A stretch of DNA of 64,000 bases, taken from NCBI GenBank assembly GCA_003550325.1, contig QKWP01001712.1, positions 25,240 to 89,239 of the forward strand. Direction: 5' to 3'. The notes beneath the pieces are model-generated. The model was not told the DNA's origin. It did no database searches and saw nothing but the letters and a program-made list of their open reading frames with translations. Of the stretch, positions 1 through 11,871 are shown piece after piece. A program made the translations under genes and the position numbers. Positions within the stretch are counted from its first letter, which is position 1. The number at the start of each line of letters is the position of its first letter. Source of the stretch: Gigaspora rosea. Taxonomy: Eukaryota; Glomeromycota; Glomeromycetes; Diversisporales; Gigasporaceae.

Positions 1-296
1 TACAAGTAGTATGGCAAATGTCGATCTGGGTGGTCTTCAATTGAAGCAGCACGAGGTTATGTGTAGGTGTGATTGTAGTGGGTGATACAGGACAGGGGAC
101 ACCAGAGAGTTTAAATGGGTAATCTCCTAGTTAGGTTACAGGTACGGCGTATAGTATAGAACCTTCGGGCAGACTACTTAAAATAGGCAACCAAAAGTTG
201 CACGTGTGGCTATATGTACTCTCATTAACCAAAAATGTATTATCTAAAAAACCTAATAAAAATCCACTTGCATGCGACATTGCAAAAAAAAAAAAA
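1..296 (+). mobile_element. 3' end of tRNA-headed retroposon (copy 0)
   Basis: This stretch matches 1303-1586 with only about a dozen differences and ends in a run of 13 A at 284-296. It is the tail of a retroposon whose start lies left of the window. The near identity to the next copy suggests both inserted fairly recently or came from the same source. The short reading frame on the - strand across it is a chance frame. Confidence 0.8.
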
Positions 297-581
297 TAAA
301 TAAAATTTATTGCAATTTCAAATCTACATTTCTGATCTAGTAAGTATAATTTATTTAAATATAACAATAGATAAAATTTAATCTACAATAAATATATGAA
401 TTTTTCTATCTTTTTATAAAAAAAAATTAAAAATTATTTTAAACTAATTATTCTATATACAGTTGCCTCTCTCTATCTGGCCCTCTATATACCGGACTCT
501 TGATAATTTGAACTAAAACTTCCAGAACAAATATTTTTATATATATTTTCTCTGGATATACTGAATTAACATAATAAATTT

Positions 582-1603
582 AAGGGTGTGGTGACTTAGG
601 GAAGTTGTTAAGTTGTCACCCCCCAAGCGACAGGTCTAGAGTTCAAATCCCACTGGAGACAGTTTAGAAAAATAGGCCTGTGTACCAGTAACATTTATTT
701 AACGATCGGTTGGGTACATTACCTGTAGTTCTTGGTTACCATCTTGAATGGGAGCTTTCGGGTGAAGTTGTGTTTCATAACACAGACAAATCCAAGGAAC
801 CGAAATAATTGAAACCCGTTTGGCAAGACCCAAGTAAGGAGATAGTGAAGATCTTTAACGATACTGCGGATACCAGAATTTGAGACCGAAGAACTGGACG
901 AACACCCCGGGGCAAGTGGGGCACCAACCTGGCCGCCAGAGACGTACCGGAGGAAAAGGTCCTATGCTACGGAATTAGAAACCAAGGGAAGTTAACCAAA
1001 AAAAGCACTTAAAGCCAAGGAAGAACGACCCATCCAGGCTAACTGATTTGGTAGTTTGGGAGAGATCGGTAATAGGACTGGTTAATATAGGTATTGGGAT
1101 TGGAATGAACCTTGCAAGGGCAAGGATACTGTGCGGTTTAATAGTTAGCCCTGACTGCTAGTAATGGCCTCGGCCATTGCGAAGGTATTTAAAGCCTAAT
1201 CTAGAAATGTGTGGGATATAGAAAGATTAGGAGTATGTTCTACACCCTCCCTAGGGTAATCCGGTAGTTGGAATGCTACTAGACTACCTATAGAATTAGA
1301 GTACAAGTAGTATAGCAAATGTCGATCTGGGTGGTCTTCAATTGAAGCAGCACGAGGTTATGTGTAGGTGTGATTGTGGTGAGTGATACAGGACAGGGGA
1401 CACCAGAGAGTTTAAATGGGTAATCTCCTAGTTAGGTTACAGGTACGGCGTATAGTGTAGAACCTTCAGGCGGACTACTTAAAATAGGCAACCAAAAGTT
1501 GCACGTGTGGCTATATGTACTCTCATTAACCAAGAATGTATTATTTAAAAACCTAATAAAAATCCACTTGCAGGTGACATTGCATAATAAAAAAAAAAAA
1601 AAA
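582..1603 (+). mobile_element. tRNA-headed retroposon, full copy 1
   Basis: Full-length non-autonomous retroposon of about 1.02 kb. It begins with a tRNA-like head, has no long reading frame, and ends in a 14-16 base A run at about 1588-1603. It is bounded by the 13-bp direct repeat ACATAATAAATTT at 569-581 and 1604-1616, a target-site duplication that shows LINE-type target-primed insertion. Related copies lie at 1-296, 8007-10720 and, reversed, 17778-18785. At about 1 kb it is long for a SINE. Confidence 0.88.
584..661 (+). promoter_or_regulatory. tRNA-like internal Pol III promoter of retroposon
   Basis: The head carries a B-box-like AGTTCAAATCC at 640-650 with its flanking stem bases, and an A-box-like TGGTGACTTAGG about 40 bases upstream. 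The same arrangement recurs at the heads of the copies at 8007 (+) and 18785 (-). A tRNA with a long variable arm (Leu or Ser type) would fit the spacing, but I do not assign the isotype. The likely role is RNA polymerase III transcription of the retroposon. Confidence 0.65.
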
Positions 1604-1616
1604 ACATAATAAATTT

Positions 1617-2067
1617 TTTATTCCGGATTCGAACTCAAGTTAATCAATATATATGGGCGGTCAAAAGTAGAAACCAAGAAAATTAGATGATCACAAGTTT
1701 TAAGATAATTGGCGGCAAAACATATTTTGTTATACAAAAAAAAAACAAATCTAAAAATAACAATTCTGGATTATAAACCTGTTTGTTATTCAACTGATTG
1801 GCTAATTTTTATAGATCTACTGATGAAAATTGTATAACGTTAGACATGATCTATTTTTAGATTTTGCCATTTTACCATTTAAAAGTTTTTAAATGACTAT
1901 AACTTCAAAATTTACTAATTAATTATATTTTCGTTATTAAATAAAAAAAATTCAGCTTTAAAAAATATATCTGATTAATCTAAAAACTCATTTTTTAAAA
2001 AAAAAGGTCAAATTCCTTGGTTTCTACTTTTGACTGGCCATATAATCTTTTATTTAATTAATTCATG
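1617..2067. other. AT-rich spacer inside pogo-like element
   Basis: No gene, RNA or clear inverted repeat was seen. It consists of A/T-rich sequence between the retroposon and a foldback element. Confidence 0.5.
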
Positions 2068-2708
2068 ATTCGCCTATAATTAGTAGGATCTACATAATAA
2101 ATTTTGGTGCAAATTACTATATTAATTTACTAAATATGGGAATCTGGCTGTTCCTCTTTTTAAAAGTTTTTTTCTGTCAATTAAACCTTTAATGTTTATC
2201 TAATAAACATTGTAGAGCTAATTTTTCTGATTATAATAGTAGTAAAACCTAGGTTGGCATGTCACAATGTCCAATTGATTTCAATTTTTTTTGAACATAT
2301 GTCCAATTAAAATTGGATATATGTCCAAAAAAATTGAAATCAATTGGATATTGTGACATGCCATCCCTGAGTAAAACCATTAAAATTGACCTAGTATATT
2401 ATAAGAAATGAGCAATTTAATCTTTACAACTATATGTTTTTTCCTTTAAATAAACAAAGAAAAACATATATTGCAAAGATTAAAATATTTATATCTCATG
2501 CTATATTGTATCAATTTTAATAATTTTACTACTATTGGAATCAAAAAATTAGCTCTACAACTTTTATTAGATGCATATTAAAAGTTTGATAAAAAAAAAC
2601 TTTTAGAAAGAGGAACAGCCAGATTCCAACATTTACTAAAAAACTTATCTTTACTTATCCCCACTTTTTACTATATTACATATAATTTCTATTATCTATA
2701 GGCGAATT
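2068..2708. mobile_element. Foldback (long inverted repeat) element
   Basis: Outer arms (ATTCGCCTATA at about 2068 and its complement ending near 2708) and inner arms (GGAATCTGGCTGTTCCTCT from 2139, complement ending at 2627) make most of this stretch one hairpin. An hAT-like MITE at 2249-2369 sits in the left arm. No protein is encoded; it is a MITE or foldback element of unknown superfamily. Confidence 0.65.
2249..2369. mobile_element. hAT-like MITE, 121 bp
   Basis: Termini CTAGGTTGGCATGTCAC and the complement of CAGGGATGGCATGTCAC are flanked by a perfect 8-bp duplication AGTAAAAC at 2241-2248 and 2370-2377. The CAGGGATGGC end and 8-bp target are hAT hallmarks. The whole element is close to a palindrome. 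Related copies lie at about 55697-55857. Confidence 0.85.
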
Positions 2709-2771
2709 ACAAATTAAATTTATTTTATATTATGAATAAAATTTATTTTATATAATTAATTAAACTAGTGT

Positions 2772-2911
2772 TCTGATCTGGATCAGATAATAGTAACCTG
2801 ACAGGTCAAATATTTAACCTAGATTATGATCCAGGTCAGATAATAGTGACCTGATGGGTTAAATATTCAACCCAGATCATGACCTGGGTCAGATAATAGT
2901 AATCCGGCAGG
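2772..2911. repeat. 53-bp tandem repeat, three units
   Basis: The word CAGATAATAGT recurs at 2784, 2837 and 2890 (53-bp spacing), within units of the type GATCTGGGTCAGATAATAGT followed by CCTGACAGGT-like sequence. Units have diverged by several substitutions. Confidence 0.75.
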
Positions 2912-3826
2912 TAATAAATACAAAAATTGGAAAATGCAAAAATTGGAAAATGCAAATATTGGATAAAATTAATCAAAATGGAGAGTTTTTTTTTTTTTAC
3001 GTTTTTTCACATTTTGTGCTATATATATTTATGATCTATGCCAAATGATATATCAAATGGCTTAAGAAATTTTTTTTTATCTCTGTTTTTTTTTTATTAA
3101 TAACTTTTTATATACTGAATTTTTATTAGAGTTTGGTTTAGAAAGAGAAATTTTATATTACGAACTTTCTCTAAACTGAACAAAATCTCTTGAGACAGCC
3201 TGTTCGGATAAGAGAGAGGCAACTGTATATTCAAAACCTAGATACCAAAATTTTATAGGATATTTTATTATAAATTATAGAAAATCTAGATATTAGTACT
3301 ATCTAGAAGTTAGTAAAATAAACGGGAGAACAACTTACTATAATATATAGCCAATAAAAATAATATGCAATTATTTTGTATAACAACTATATAAAGTATA
3401 AAAAAATGTTTACGATACTATGCTAAAAAAAACTTTGGCTATATTAATTACTTACTAATTCAAGATATATTACTGTTTTATTTAATTTTTGTTGTTTGGT
3501 AGATTTGTGTAGAGATTGGGCATGTTTTGGTATTCGCAGAAACTAAATACCACTTTTTTTAAATAATTGAAATTGTTAAATATTAAATTCTAATTTATTA
3601 ACTGATATTCATTTTAAACCTTTAGCAAACTATGTTTATTTTAGACACTATGTAACAACATCACTCTGGAAAGTAACAATTATAGTAACTACTTTTGATA
3701 TTTAACTGAAACATATGTAATATAGCAAAAATACTGCAAAAATCCTTTAGAACTTTAAAACATATAAATTTTTTTAGGTGTATTATTCCAGAAAAAGCAA
3801 GTTATAAGGATAATAATTATATAATA

Positions 3827-4168
3827 TGGGGGCTTTGCAGTAGAAAGGGCGGATGTGACCCCAAAATGGAAAAATGAGTTTTTATTAAATTCTGGTAAAT
3901 TTCAATGTGATCAACATTTTTCAATTATAAATGAAAGTCAATTTGCATAATAAAAAATCAAGATACGTAATGTAAAAAGAAAGTTGCGCAAGGTCGAAGC
4001 CAAGTACATCACGAGATTACCTGTTAGTCACATGCTATATTTAACCAATCAAAATTGTGAATTTGGATTAACCCGGATCAGTCCGAAAATCAAAACAAAG
4101 TAATTAAATTCAATTATCTCAAAATTATATATATTAATACATCCGCCCTTTCTACTGCAAAGGCCCCA
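3827..4168. mobile_element. TA-target MITE, 342 bp
   Basis: Inverted ends TGGGGGCTTTGCAGTAGAAA and complement run for about 30 bp and are flanked by TA at 3825-3826 and 4169-4170. The interior is non-coding. The CAGTAGAAAGG core of the terminus is shared with the MITEs at 9512 and 18967, which also use TA; a mariner-like origin is likely. Confidence 0.8.
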
Positions 4169-4779
4169 TATAGTCAACTTAAAAATATAGTAATTTTTGG
4201 TTTTTATAACTGGGTGGGTTGGCTTTACAAACTTTAAATCATAAATTGTAAAATTTTTTTTAAAAAAAATTTTTTTTATTTAAAATAAAAAAAGTTAATT
4301 AATATTTCAATGCTAAATTTATAAAGTCAAATTAATTACTGTAAACTGCCACATAACTTGAGCCTTGATACACATAAAAAATTTTGTAGCCAATTATTAT
4401 CAATTACTAACCAGAGAAATATATATCAATAATAATTTCCCTGATAATTTTTATCATAATTATAGTCAATATATAACCAATACAAAAATAATTGATATAT
4501 AACCAATGATGATATCAATCGATATATATCAATAATAATTACAAATACCAAAAAAAAGCCAATTTTTATTTATTATCATTATTAAAAATTTTTATTTATT
4601 AAAAAACTTAATTACAAAATAATTTTTGTCATATTTACAAAATTTCTACTTTATAATAAACCCAACCATCATCCACTATTATAACTTACGACTTTATACC
4701 TGATACCTTTTGTTTTTCATCGACCCAATGTGAAATTCCAAGCCCAAAAAAAAAAGTGATAAGAAAGAAAAAAACAAAA

Positions 4780-5321
4780 AGAGATAACACTAAAGACTAG
4801 TACTTATATATATTGCAGTTTTAGTTCCTGGATCTTAATTCCTTAATATCCATTTACTTTACAAAAAAAGAAAAAATTAGAACCAAAAAAAATAAAAAGA
4901 CAAAGAAAAAACAAGAAAAGATAAAAATAGAAACTGGTACTTAACTAAATCCCAGTCTAGTTTTCAAATCCCAATTCCCCAATGCTATTTTACATTTACC
5001 AAAAACCTACAAAGAAAAAAAAATAAGTAAAAAAGAATGAAAAAAGCTAAGAAAAACGAAATTAGAGACTGGTATTTACCAGAATTTAAATCCTAGTCTA
5101 GTTTCTGGATCTCAATTTTTCAACTCTATTCATATTCACTAGGGACCTATAAAAGAAAAAAATATGTAAGAAATAAAAAAAATATCAAACAAAACTAAAA
5201 ACTAGTACTTATCTAAGTCCAGCCTAGTTTTCAGATTCCAATTTCTCTATACCATTTCACATTCACCAAAGAGCTACAAAAGATAGCAAGAAGAAATGAA
5301 AAAAGTCAAAAAGAACAAAAC
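4780..5321 (-). repeat. Tandem array, ~135-bp unit (left block)
   Basis: Four units start with ACTGGTACTTATCTAA-like sequence at about 4793, 4933, 5067 and 5199. Each continues with an AGTCTAGTTTTCAGAT-like part, a CATTTTACATTCACC part and an A-rich stretch. A fifth unit continues right of the Tc1/mariner insertion at 6435. The reverse complement matches the array at 27300-28210, so this block is listed as - relative to that one. Function is unknown. Confidence 0.7.
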
Positions 5322-5323
5322 TA

Positions 5324-6432
5324 CAGTGGCCTACTATATTATCGTGGACACTTTTCAAAAATTTATACAGAGCTAAATATATAAGATATTAAGCTAAAAA
5401 TTAAATTATAAATTCTTTAAATCTATACCTTTTAAATAAAAAAAAGTTCAAAAAATTTTATACTACAGTTTTTAAAATAATTAAATTTAAGTAAAATTTT
5501 AGATTTTTAAGTTTGACCGGTTTTTATTGTTGTACAAATTTAATTAAAAAAATAACTGCATAGTAAAAATTAATTTTTTATTAAGCTAATTGAACTTCAA
5601 AAATAAGCAAAAATTATTCAGTATAACAAATTATATATAATTCCAAAATTTTTTAAAATTTTATAAAAATTTAAGGTAGTTATTATTTCTAAATATAAAA
5701 ATGCAATTTTTAATTCAAAATTATATCAATTACCAAATATAGGGGTTGTCTAAAGCGGAGTCAAATCACGTGATCAACCACCAATCAAATTATAGAATTT
5801 TGACGATCGCCGGCGAAACAAAACAAGAAATAAAAACAAAAACCTGAAATATACAAAAAACGGCAGTCTAAACCTACCTCTAGTTGGTTAATCAAAAATG
5901 TTGGGAAGGTAATTTTGCCTATATATAACTACCTAAAACCTAAACCAACCCTAATATAGGATGACCCTAACCCTAAAGTTAATCGAGAAAATTATTAAGA
6001 AATGTGAGTTGACTCCGCTTTAGACATCCCCCAAATATAGTAATTTTATTACTATATATAGTAATTAACTAAAATTTTTTTAAAAAATTATAAAATTTTA
6101 AAGATATGTGCATTTTGTTATACTAAATAAATTTATTTAAAAAAATTGCTTGTTTATTAATAAAAAATTTAAGTTATCTATTACTATATTTAGTAATTCT
6201 GTTTATTATGAAAACTATAGTAAAATTTAGAAAACTGGTCAAATGCAAAAATTTAAAAATTTACTTAAACTTAATTATTTTAAAAACTGTAGTATAAAAT
6301 TTTTTAAACTTTTTTTTTATTTAAAAGGTATAGATTTAAAGAATATATAATTAAATTTTTAGCTTGATACCTTATATATTTGGCTTTGTATAAATTTTTG
6401 AAAAGTGTCTACAATGATATGGTAAACCACTG
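5324..6432. mobile_element. Tc1/mariner-like foldback element
   Basis: Long arms of several hundred bases begin CAGTGGCCTACTATATTAT and end with the complement, flanked by TA at 5322-5323 and 6433-6434. The terminus matches the element at 51832-53101, which still holds transposase remnants, so this is a deletion or foldback derivative mobilised by the same family. It sits inside the ~135-bp array and itself contains an hAT MITE at its centre. Confidence 0.85.
5742..6031. mobile_element. hAT-like MITE, 290 bp
   Basis: Ends GGGGTTGTCTAAAGCGGAGT and the complement of GGGGATGTCTAAAGCGGAGT are flanked by the 8-bp duplication CAAATATA at 5734-5741 and 6032-6039. The insertion lies near the centre of the surrounding Tc1/mariner hairpin. 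A CTAACCCTAA stretch inside is not telomeric. Confidence 0.85.
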
Positions 6433-6530
6433 TAGAAACTGGTACTTATTTAATCCCAGGCTAGTTCTGGATCTCTATTCCTCAACGCCATTTTACATTC
6501 ACTTTGCTAATGTTTTAAATTTAAGGAAGT
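6433..6530 (-). repeat. Fifth unit of the ~135-bp array
   Basis: GAAACTGGTACTTATTTAAT at 6435 continues the unit pattern interrupted by the Tc1/mariner insertion at 5324-6432. It then fades into AT-rich DNA. Confidence 0.65.
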
Positions 6531-6860
6531 ATATGATTCAGTTTTTAAAAACATAGAAAATTAGTGCTAAGCTTTTACAAAGCTAGTTACTAGCCTTCAG
6601 TCATTTTGAGTTTCAGAAAAAAATCCATATTCAATTAGCTAAATTTTTATTATTAAAATTTTTGAAGGTTGGGATGTGTTGGGATGTGATTATATAATAA
6701 AATCTATCTAAATCTATATTGTGACAATTTGGAAATCGATTATCTACTTGTGTAATATTGAGTTGTTCTCCGTTTATTTTACTAACCCCTAGGTACTACT
6801 AGTAATTTTTATAATTAACTTATTCACAATTTTTATTCTCATCCATTTGTAAATTGTTAA

Positions 6861-7368
6861 TAGACGATTCTCTAGTCAACTGGTTCAAAAATTTTTTTTT
6901 TATATATAAATTTTACTATAAGTGCGAATGCACAGCATTTCTATCTAAAACTTTTTTTATACTAAGTTAATCACCTTTCTGGCTTAAGAGACTTTTTAAA
7001 GCTCATTAAAACGTATCTAATGGTGGTTAGAGCATCAAAATCGGCTTGGTGATACCAAGATAGCTTTAAAAAACCTTTCTTTTACTATATAAATTTCTTT
7101 ATAAACAATATGTACTATTGTTTGCAAAGAAATTTACATAGTAAAAGAAAGGTTTTTTAAAGATATTTTGGTATTCACCAAGCTGATTTTGACGCTTTAA
7201 CTACTATTAAATGCGTTTTAATAAGCTTTACAAAAGTCTCTTAAGCTAGAAAGGTGATTAACTTAGTATAAAAAAAAGTTTTAGATAGAGATGCTGTGCA
7301 TTCGCACTTATATTAAAATTTATATATAAAAAAAAAATTTTTGAACCAGTTGACTAGAGAATCGTCTA
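6861..7368. mobile_element. Foldback element with TTAA flanks
   Basis: Almost the whole 508 bp folds on itself: TAGACGATTCTCTAGTCAAC opens the left arm and its complement closes the right arm, with only scattered mismatches over about 250 bp per arm. TTAA flanks both sides (6857-6860 and 7369-7372), the target used by piggyBac elements, but the ends do not start with the usual C-rich motif. It is a non-autonomous element; superfamily is uncertain. Confidence 0.75.
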
Positions 7369-7372
7369 TTAA

Positions 7373-8006
7373 TTAAATATATATATATTTTTTTAAATAT
7401 TAAGGTGAGACCTTGCTTTTATCTTTATTAAATTTAATGGAAACTTTTTACAATACTGAAAGAAATTTCAATTTTTTAAATCTAATGCTAAAAATAAAAA
7501 CTCAGACATATATCTAAGTAAATCTAAATACTTATCTGCAGTCTAAACCTATGTTAATTAAATATTTAAATCTTTATTATACATTAGCTTAATAATAAAT
7601 TTTGCTTTATTGTACACTTTATTTAAGTATAGAAAACTTATATTAAACTTTTGTCATACATTAAATATATAGCTTTAAGCCAATATACACTTCTATAATA
7701 AAATTTTTTTGTACACCTATATAAGATTTGAAGATGAAGATTTATATATATAACATATTAGTATTCAGGAGTTCTGTTTATTTATATATTTTTAAATAAA
7801 TTTAATTTAAATAAATTTTTTGTATAAATTTTTATATAAAATTAAGTAAATCAACTTAATTGATTTATAAATAATAGTACTTAGTTAGAACATGTTCTAT
7901 TTTTTTTATTATGCATATCAATTTTTATTTATAATTGAAAAGTATCAATCATATCAAAATTTATATAAATCTAATAAAAACTTGTTTTTCAAAAAATTTT
8001 AAAAAT
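7373..8006. other. AT-rich spacer
   Basis: Long A/T runs with no recognisable gene, RNA or repeat structure that I could define. Confidence 0.5.
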
Positions 8007-8639
8007 AAAGGGTGTGGCGACATACAGAAGCTGTCTGGTTGTCACTCCAAGTGGCAGGTCTAAAGTTCAAATTTCACTAAAGACGAATTGAAAAATAGGC
8101 CTGTGTTATAGTAACATTTGTTTATCGATAGATCAGGTGTATTACCTGTAACCTTGGTGCCACCATCTTGAATGGGAGCTTTGGCATAGTTGTGTAAGTT
8201 ACACAAACAAATTCAAGGGACCAGAACAATTAAAACCCATTTGGCAAGTCCCGTTGGAAAGGTAGCTGGACTTTCGATGGTACCAGAAAAAAGGATCTTA
8301 GTGATAACTGACTAAAAAATCTGGACAGGCAAGAGTCCTTATAGCAAAGAGGGCCCACCAACCTGGTTGCCAGAGTCGTACTAAAGGAAAAGGTTATATA
8401 TTATAAAAGCATGAACCAAGGAAAGGAGCCCTTAGGCATCTAAAGCCTGGCAGTCCGATCCTTCTAGGCCAACTGGATTGGTAGTCTGGAATGACTAGAA
8501 AAAAGAATCCAAAAAGTAACTGACCGGGTACTGAGATTTAGTGAACTTTGCAAGGGCAAACCGAACTAATCGGCCAATAAAAAGTGGAAACATGGAGGCA
8601 TGTATGTGTCAAGACCCAACGGAGCTCTGGGTATACCCA

Positions 8640-9015
8640 GTATTGTCATGGAACACAGTCACAGATGGAGGACAGTCTGAGACGGGACATCCAGGACATG
8701 TCCCCCAGAATTTTTTTTGACCTGGATATTCAGCTAATCAACACATGATAACCAGCCTATAAAATTCTTTGTATCCTCTGGAAATTATCACATAACCCAA
8801 ACCAAGGGTTTGTATATTCCGCAATTTGATTGGTTTATCCAGTGGACATGTCCCAGACATAGTAGGGATAAAGTTAAAAATTAGGTGGACATTGTCCGTG
8901 TACAATATCATATCAGGACAATATTGTGGACATATCCCGGATGTCCTATTCTGGACTGTTTGTGTCCCTGTAAAATTGGCGGGACAATGTCCTTGTACAA
9001 TACTGGGTGTACCTA
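8640..9015. mobile_element. Candidate element made of GGACA words
   Basis: CCCAGTATTGT near 8637 and its complement near 8997-9008 bracket a stretch with repeated GGACATGTCC, GGACATATCCCGGATGTCC and GGACAATGTCC words in both orientations. No target duplication was found. Such dense short repeats look like subterminal transposase-binding sites of a non-autonomous DNA transposon. The short reading frame here is made of these words and is not believable as a gene. Confidence 0.45.
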
Positions 9016-9271
9016 TATAGGAGTTTTCGAACGTTAAGAGGATTTGGGACCACCAATATGGGTATATGCTAATATAAGTACATTCAGTAGTGATTGAGTT
9101 CTCCTTAGCCTCATGATGCTATTCAACTATATTTGGCACTGAAAGCATTTGTGAAACATGCTCAGATACCTCGCTATCATAGTGGGAAGTACAGTCATTC
9201 ATACATTTCTAAATTCGGAATGTTAAATCATGGATTCTCAAGTTACAGAAAACCGGCTAATTGTAGCAGTA

Positions 9272-10237
9272 TTAGAGTTGGGGGCACGGTATTCCAGGGC
9301 ATACCTTAGGGGCATGCCCCTATCATATGATTATAAATCTGAATCATGTGGATTGGTATGCATTAATTGGCCAATTTTTGTGAATCATTTGGTGATACAA
9401 AATCTAGTTGGCTAATAGAAATAAATTCAAACCAAATTTTATTAATTTTGATAACTATTATCATTGTATATTTGGTTAAAAAAAACTTGAATTTATTTAT
9501 CAATCAATATATGGGGTGAGTTAGTAGAAAAGGGACAAATCATTTTTAATAAAATTTTTTTAATTTTTAAATTAAAATATTTTAACAACTATTTAATCAA
9601 ATTTGCTAAAAAATTTTTTATTCTAATCTTGAAATTAGATAGAATTAAAATAAAAAAAAATTTATTAAATTTATTAAAATAGTTGTTAAGATATTTAAGC
9701 TTAAAATCAAGAAAACTTTTACTTAAAAAAAATTTGTCCCTTTTCTACTGACTCACCCATATATTTAATTACAAAATAAATAATGAATAACATAAATGAA
9801 TTAAAAAATTGTTAACTATCAATACAGTAATATATTTGTATGGAGTATAAAAGGTATAAAACATAGGATATAATTATATAAATCCTATATATACTCTATA
9901 TCTAATATATTGTAGCTTTTAAAACTTTGTTAAATAATCTATAATTATATAGAATATTTAATCTATAAGACAAAAAGTGTATTTCATCACTAACTTTTAA
10001 TTTATTTTTCTATTTTCTGAATTATTTTTACTATAGATAGAATAAAAGTAGTTTCAGAATTTATTTATTTAAAATCAAATAATATATATAGTACAATATG
10101 TGATAATAATTTAGTAATTGACCAATCAGAATTAAAGCTTGCCATGCTATATAACATATGATTTATATATAGAGAGCATGCCCAGGGCACAATAAGAAAG
10201 GGCATGCCCAAAATTTTTACTGTGCCCCCAACTCTAA
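9272..10237. mobile_element. TIR element, 966 bp, non-autonomous
   Basis: Perfect 16-bp inverted ends TTAGAGTTGGGGGCAC (9272-9287; complement 10222-10237). Additional GGGGCATGCCC words lie close to each end. It interrupts the retroposon at 8007-10720 and contains a TA-target MITE. No clean target duplication was visible. Confidence 0.75.
9512..9759. mobile_element. TA-target MITE, copy A
   Basis: Ends TGGGGTGAGTTAGTAGAAAA and complement are flanked by TA (9510-9511 and 9760-9761). The interior is nearly identical to the MITE at 18967-19208, including the GGGACAAAT subterminal stretch. It is nested inside the 9272-10237 element. Confidence 0.85.
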
Positions 10238-11378
10238 GCAGCATGCAGGCTTGAGATACTTACTCAATGTGGTAGAGGCAGCTGCATGGCTTGAGATACG
10301 AACCCGAGAAGTACACTAGTAAGGGATTGTCTAGGTTACCAAATTTCAGGTACACCAACTTGGAAGCATAAAGTGCCTATCTAGCAATACGCCCAAATTG
10401 TAAATGATGAATTAGAAAATGTGGGTAAAGTAGTGAACATGTGGATGTTGATTGTTGGTTGAAAAGGAATGTACAAATTCAGTTGGATGTTGATTGTTGG
10501 TTGAAAAGTGATGTACAAATTCAGGTCAACTATATAAATAGGAATATAGAAAGCTCTAGTGGGTTTTAGCCATATATAAAAGATTTATAGCCTAAAGTTC
10601 TATTCTCAATACTTGTATATAATATGTATGTATTTATGGCACTACCAAATGCCAATTTGCTTAAGTATTAATAAAGTTTGAGCAGAAGCTACATACCCCT
10701 AATATTAAAAAAAAAAAAAATTGTAAAAATGGCTGTTTTAATTGACCATACCCATATGGAGTGTCGTCAACTAAAAGGGCCCATTTTTACAATTTTTTGA
10801 AAAATGAGTTTTTATTAAATTCATATAAATTTTGACATAAAGGTCTCTTATTTTCACCAAATATCTGTTTCACATCAGGTTTATATCAGAATTACATAAT
10901 GCCAATTTGATTCTGATTTGCTTTAGTTAATTTGTATAGTACTTCTAGATTTGGGTTCAGGTTTGGTTTGGTCCAGTTTGGTTCAGAATGCAGACCAGAT
11001 ACAAACTCTAAATTTTACAATTTCAAACTTCATACTAAGTTCAAATTTAATCATAAGTTTGATCCCAATCTGGCCCAAAGTTTGCAAAATAGTTTGAGTC
11101 TAAATATAATTTATATATTTTTGAATACTAAACAAGTTTACTCAAAGCAAAAAATATATATCAATTAGTAAAATTTAGAGAATTATAGCATTTTTGTATA
11201 ATTTTATTAATATAATTATTAAAAATATTATATTACTTGAAATTTTACTAATTGAATATAACTTCTTGTACTAAAAAACTTGTTTAGCATTAAAAAATAT
11301 ATTAAATTAGTATATTTTATATTACTTTTTTTAAAATTTGAAAAAAAAGATAATTAGTTTTAGAAAATGAATTAATTG

Positions 11379-11732
11379 ATTTGTAACCTATGGTTACAGA
11401 ATAAATTTATAACCGTAAATACTAAGATCAGATGTAATATGACTATCAAACCAAATTTTCTATAAAAATAAAACCGTGCGATTAAGGTTAGGGTTAGAGT
11501 GAAGCTTGGTATAAGGCTTTTGGGTTAGAGAGGGCTTTAGTTACATTAAAATTTAGCAAGAAATTTTTTTTGTTAGAAACTGAAAGGTAGTTTCATATGT
11601 GAAATTTTAATTTAGAAGCAATTTTTGGCAAAACAAATATTTGTTTTGAATTTCAAATGTGTAACGTTACACCTGATCTTAGAATTTGATTGGCTTGTTG
11701 GAATGGGTTACAGTAACTGCGGTTACAAATTA
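11379..11732 (+). mobile_element. Shared-core MITE, copy 1
   Basis: Core contains AAGATCAGATGTAATAT, GGTTAGGGTTAGAGTG, AATTTAGCAAGAAATTTTTT and GTTACACCTGATCTTAGAAT. The outer inverted repeats are TTGTAACCTATGGTTACAG and the complement of TTGTAACCGCAGTTACTG. Three other copies (22740, 25337, 50143) share the core but have different ends. Confidence 0.65.
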
Positions 11733-11871
11733 ATTAACCCTTAGAAAATTTTATCAAAAATTTAAAATTAAATATCTTTGCTTCAAATTTTTTTTTTAAA
11801 AAAAATATTTTTTTGTATTAAATAAATTTACTTAGAACAAAAAGTTAAACCCTTTTAGAAAATTTAGAGAA

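Larger units (their letters stand above)
460..3225. mobile_element. Pogo/Tigger-like composite element (non-autonomous)
   Basis: Both ends read CAGTTGCCTCTCTCT followed by a GGCC or TTATCCGAAC-like stretch, in inverted orientation, and both are flanked by TA (458-459 and 3226-3227). The same terminus occurs in the small element at 31156-31359. CAGT termini with a TA target are typical of Tc1/mariner/pogo elements. No transposase is visible. A retroposon (582-1603), a foldback (2068-2708) and an hAT MITE lie inside, so the unexpanded element would be well under 2 kb. Confidence 0.65.
3290..6803. mobile_element. Candidate large TIR element carrying a 135-bp array
   Basis: Near 3309 and, inverted, near 6790 the sequence TTAGTAAAATAAACGGAGAA recurs with further matches on both sides (about 35 bp). 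The interval holds a MITE, the ~135-bp tandem array, a Tc1/mariner element and an hAT MITE. No target duplication could be assigned and no transposase is visible, so the boundaries are tentative. Part of its interior (ATCGATATATATCAAT-rich stretch at 4380-4550 and the array) resembles the hAT element at 26537-28772 in reverse orientation. Confidence 0.45.
8007..10720 (+). mobile_element. tRNA-headed retroposon copy 2, interrupted
   Basis: The head and the first ~550 bp match the retroposon at 582-1603; after about 8560 the body is different. An AATAAAG motif near 10669 and a 14-base A run (10707-10720) form the tail. AATTTTAAAAAT (7995-8006) and AATTGTAAAAAT (10719-10730) match at 11 of 12 bases and are a plausible target duplication. 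Two DNA elements (about 8640-9015 and 9272-10237) interrupt it, leaving roughly 1.4 kb of original retroposon. It contains no convincing protein gene. Confidence 0.65.

Noticed and set aside
584..661. A genuine tRNA gene
   Set aside because: The anticodon arm and acceptor pairing are not convincing, and the same head recurs in front of retroposon bodies with target duplications.
8826..9020. 64-residue + strand protein
   Set aside because: It is made from repeated GGACA words of a candidate non-autonomous element.
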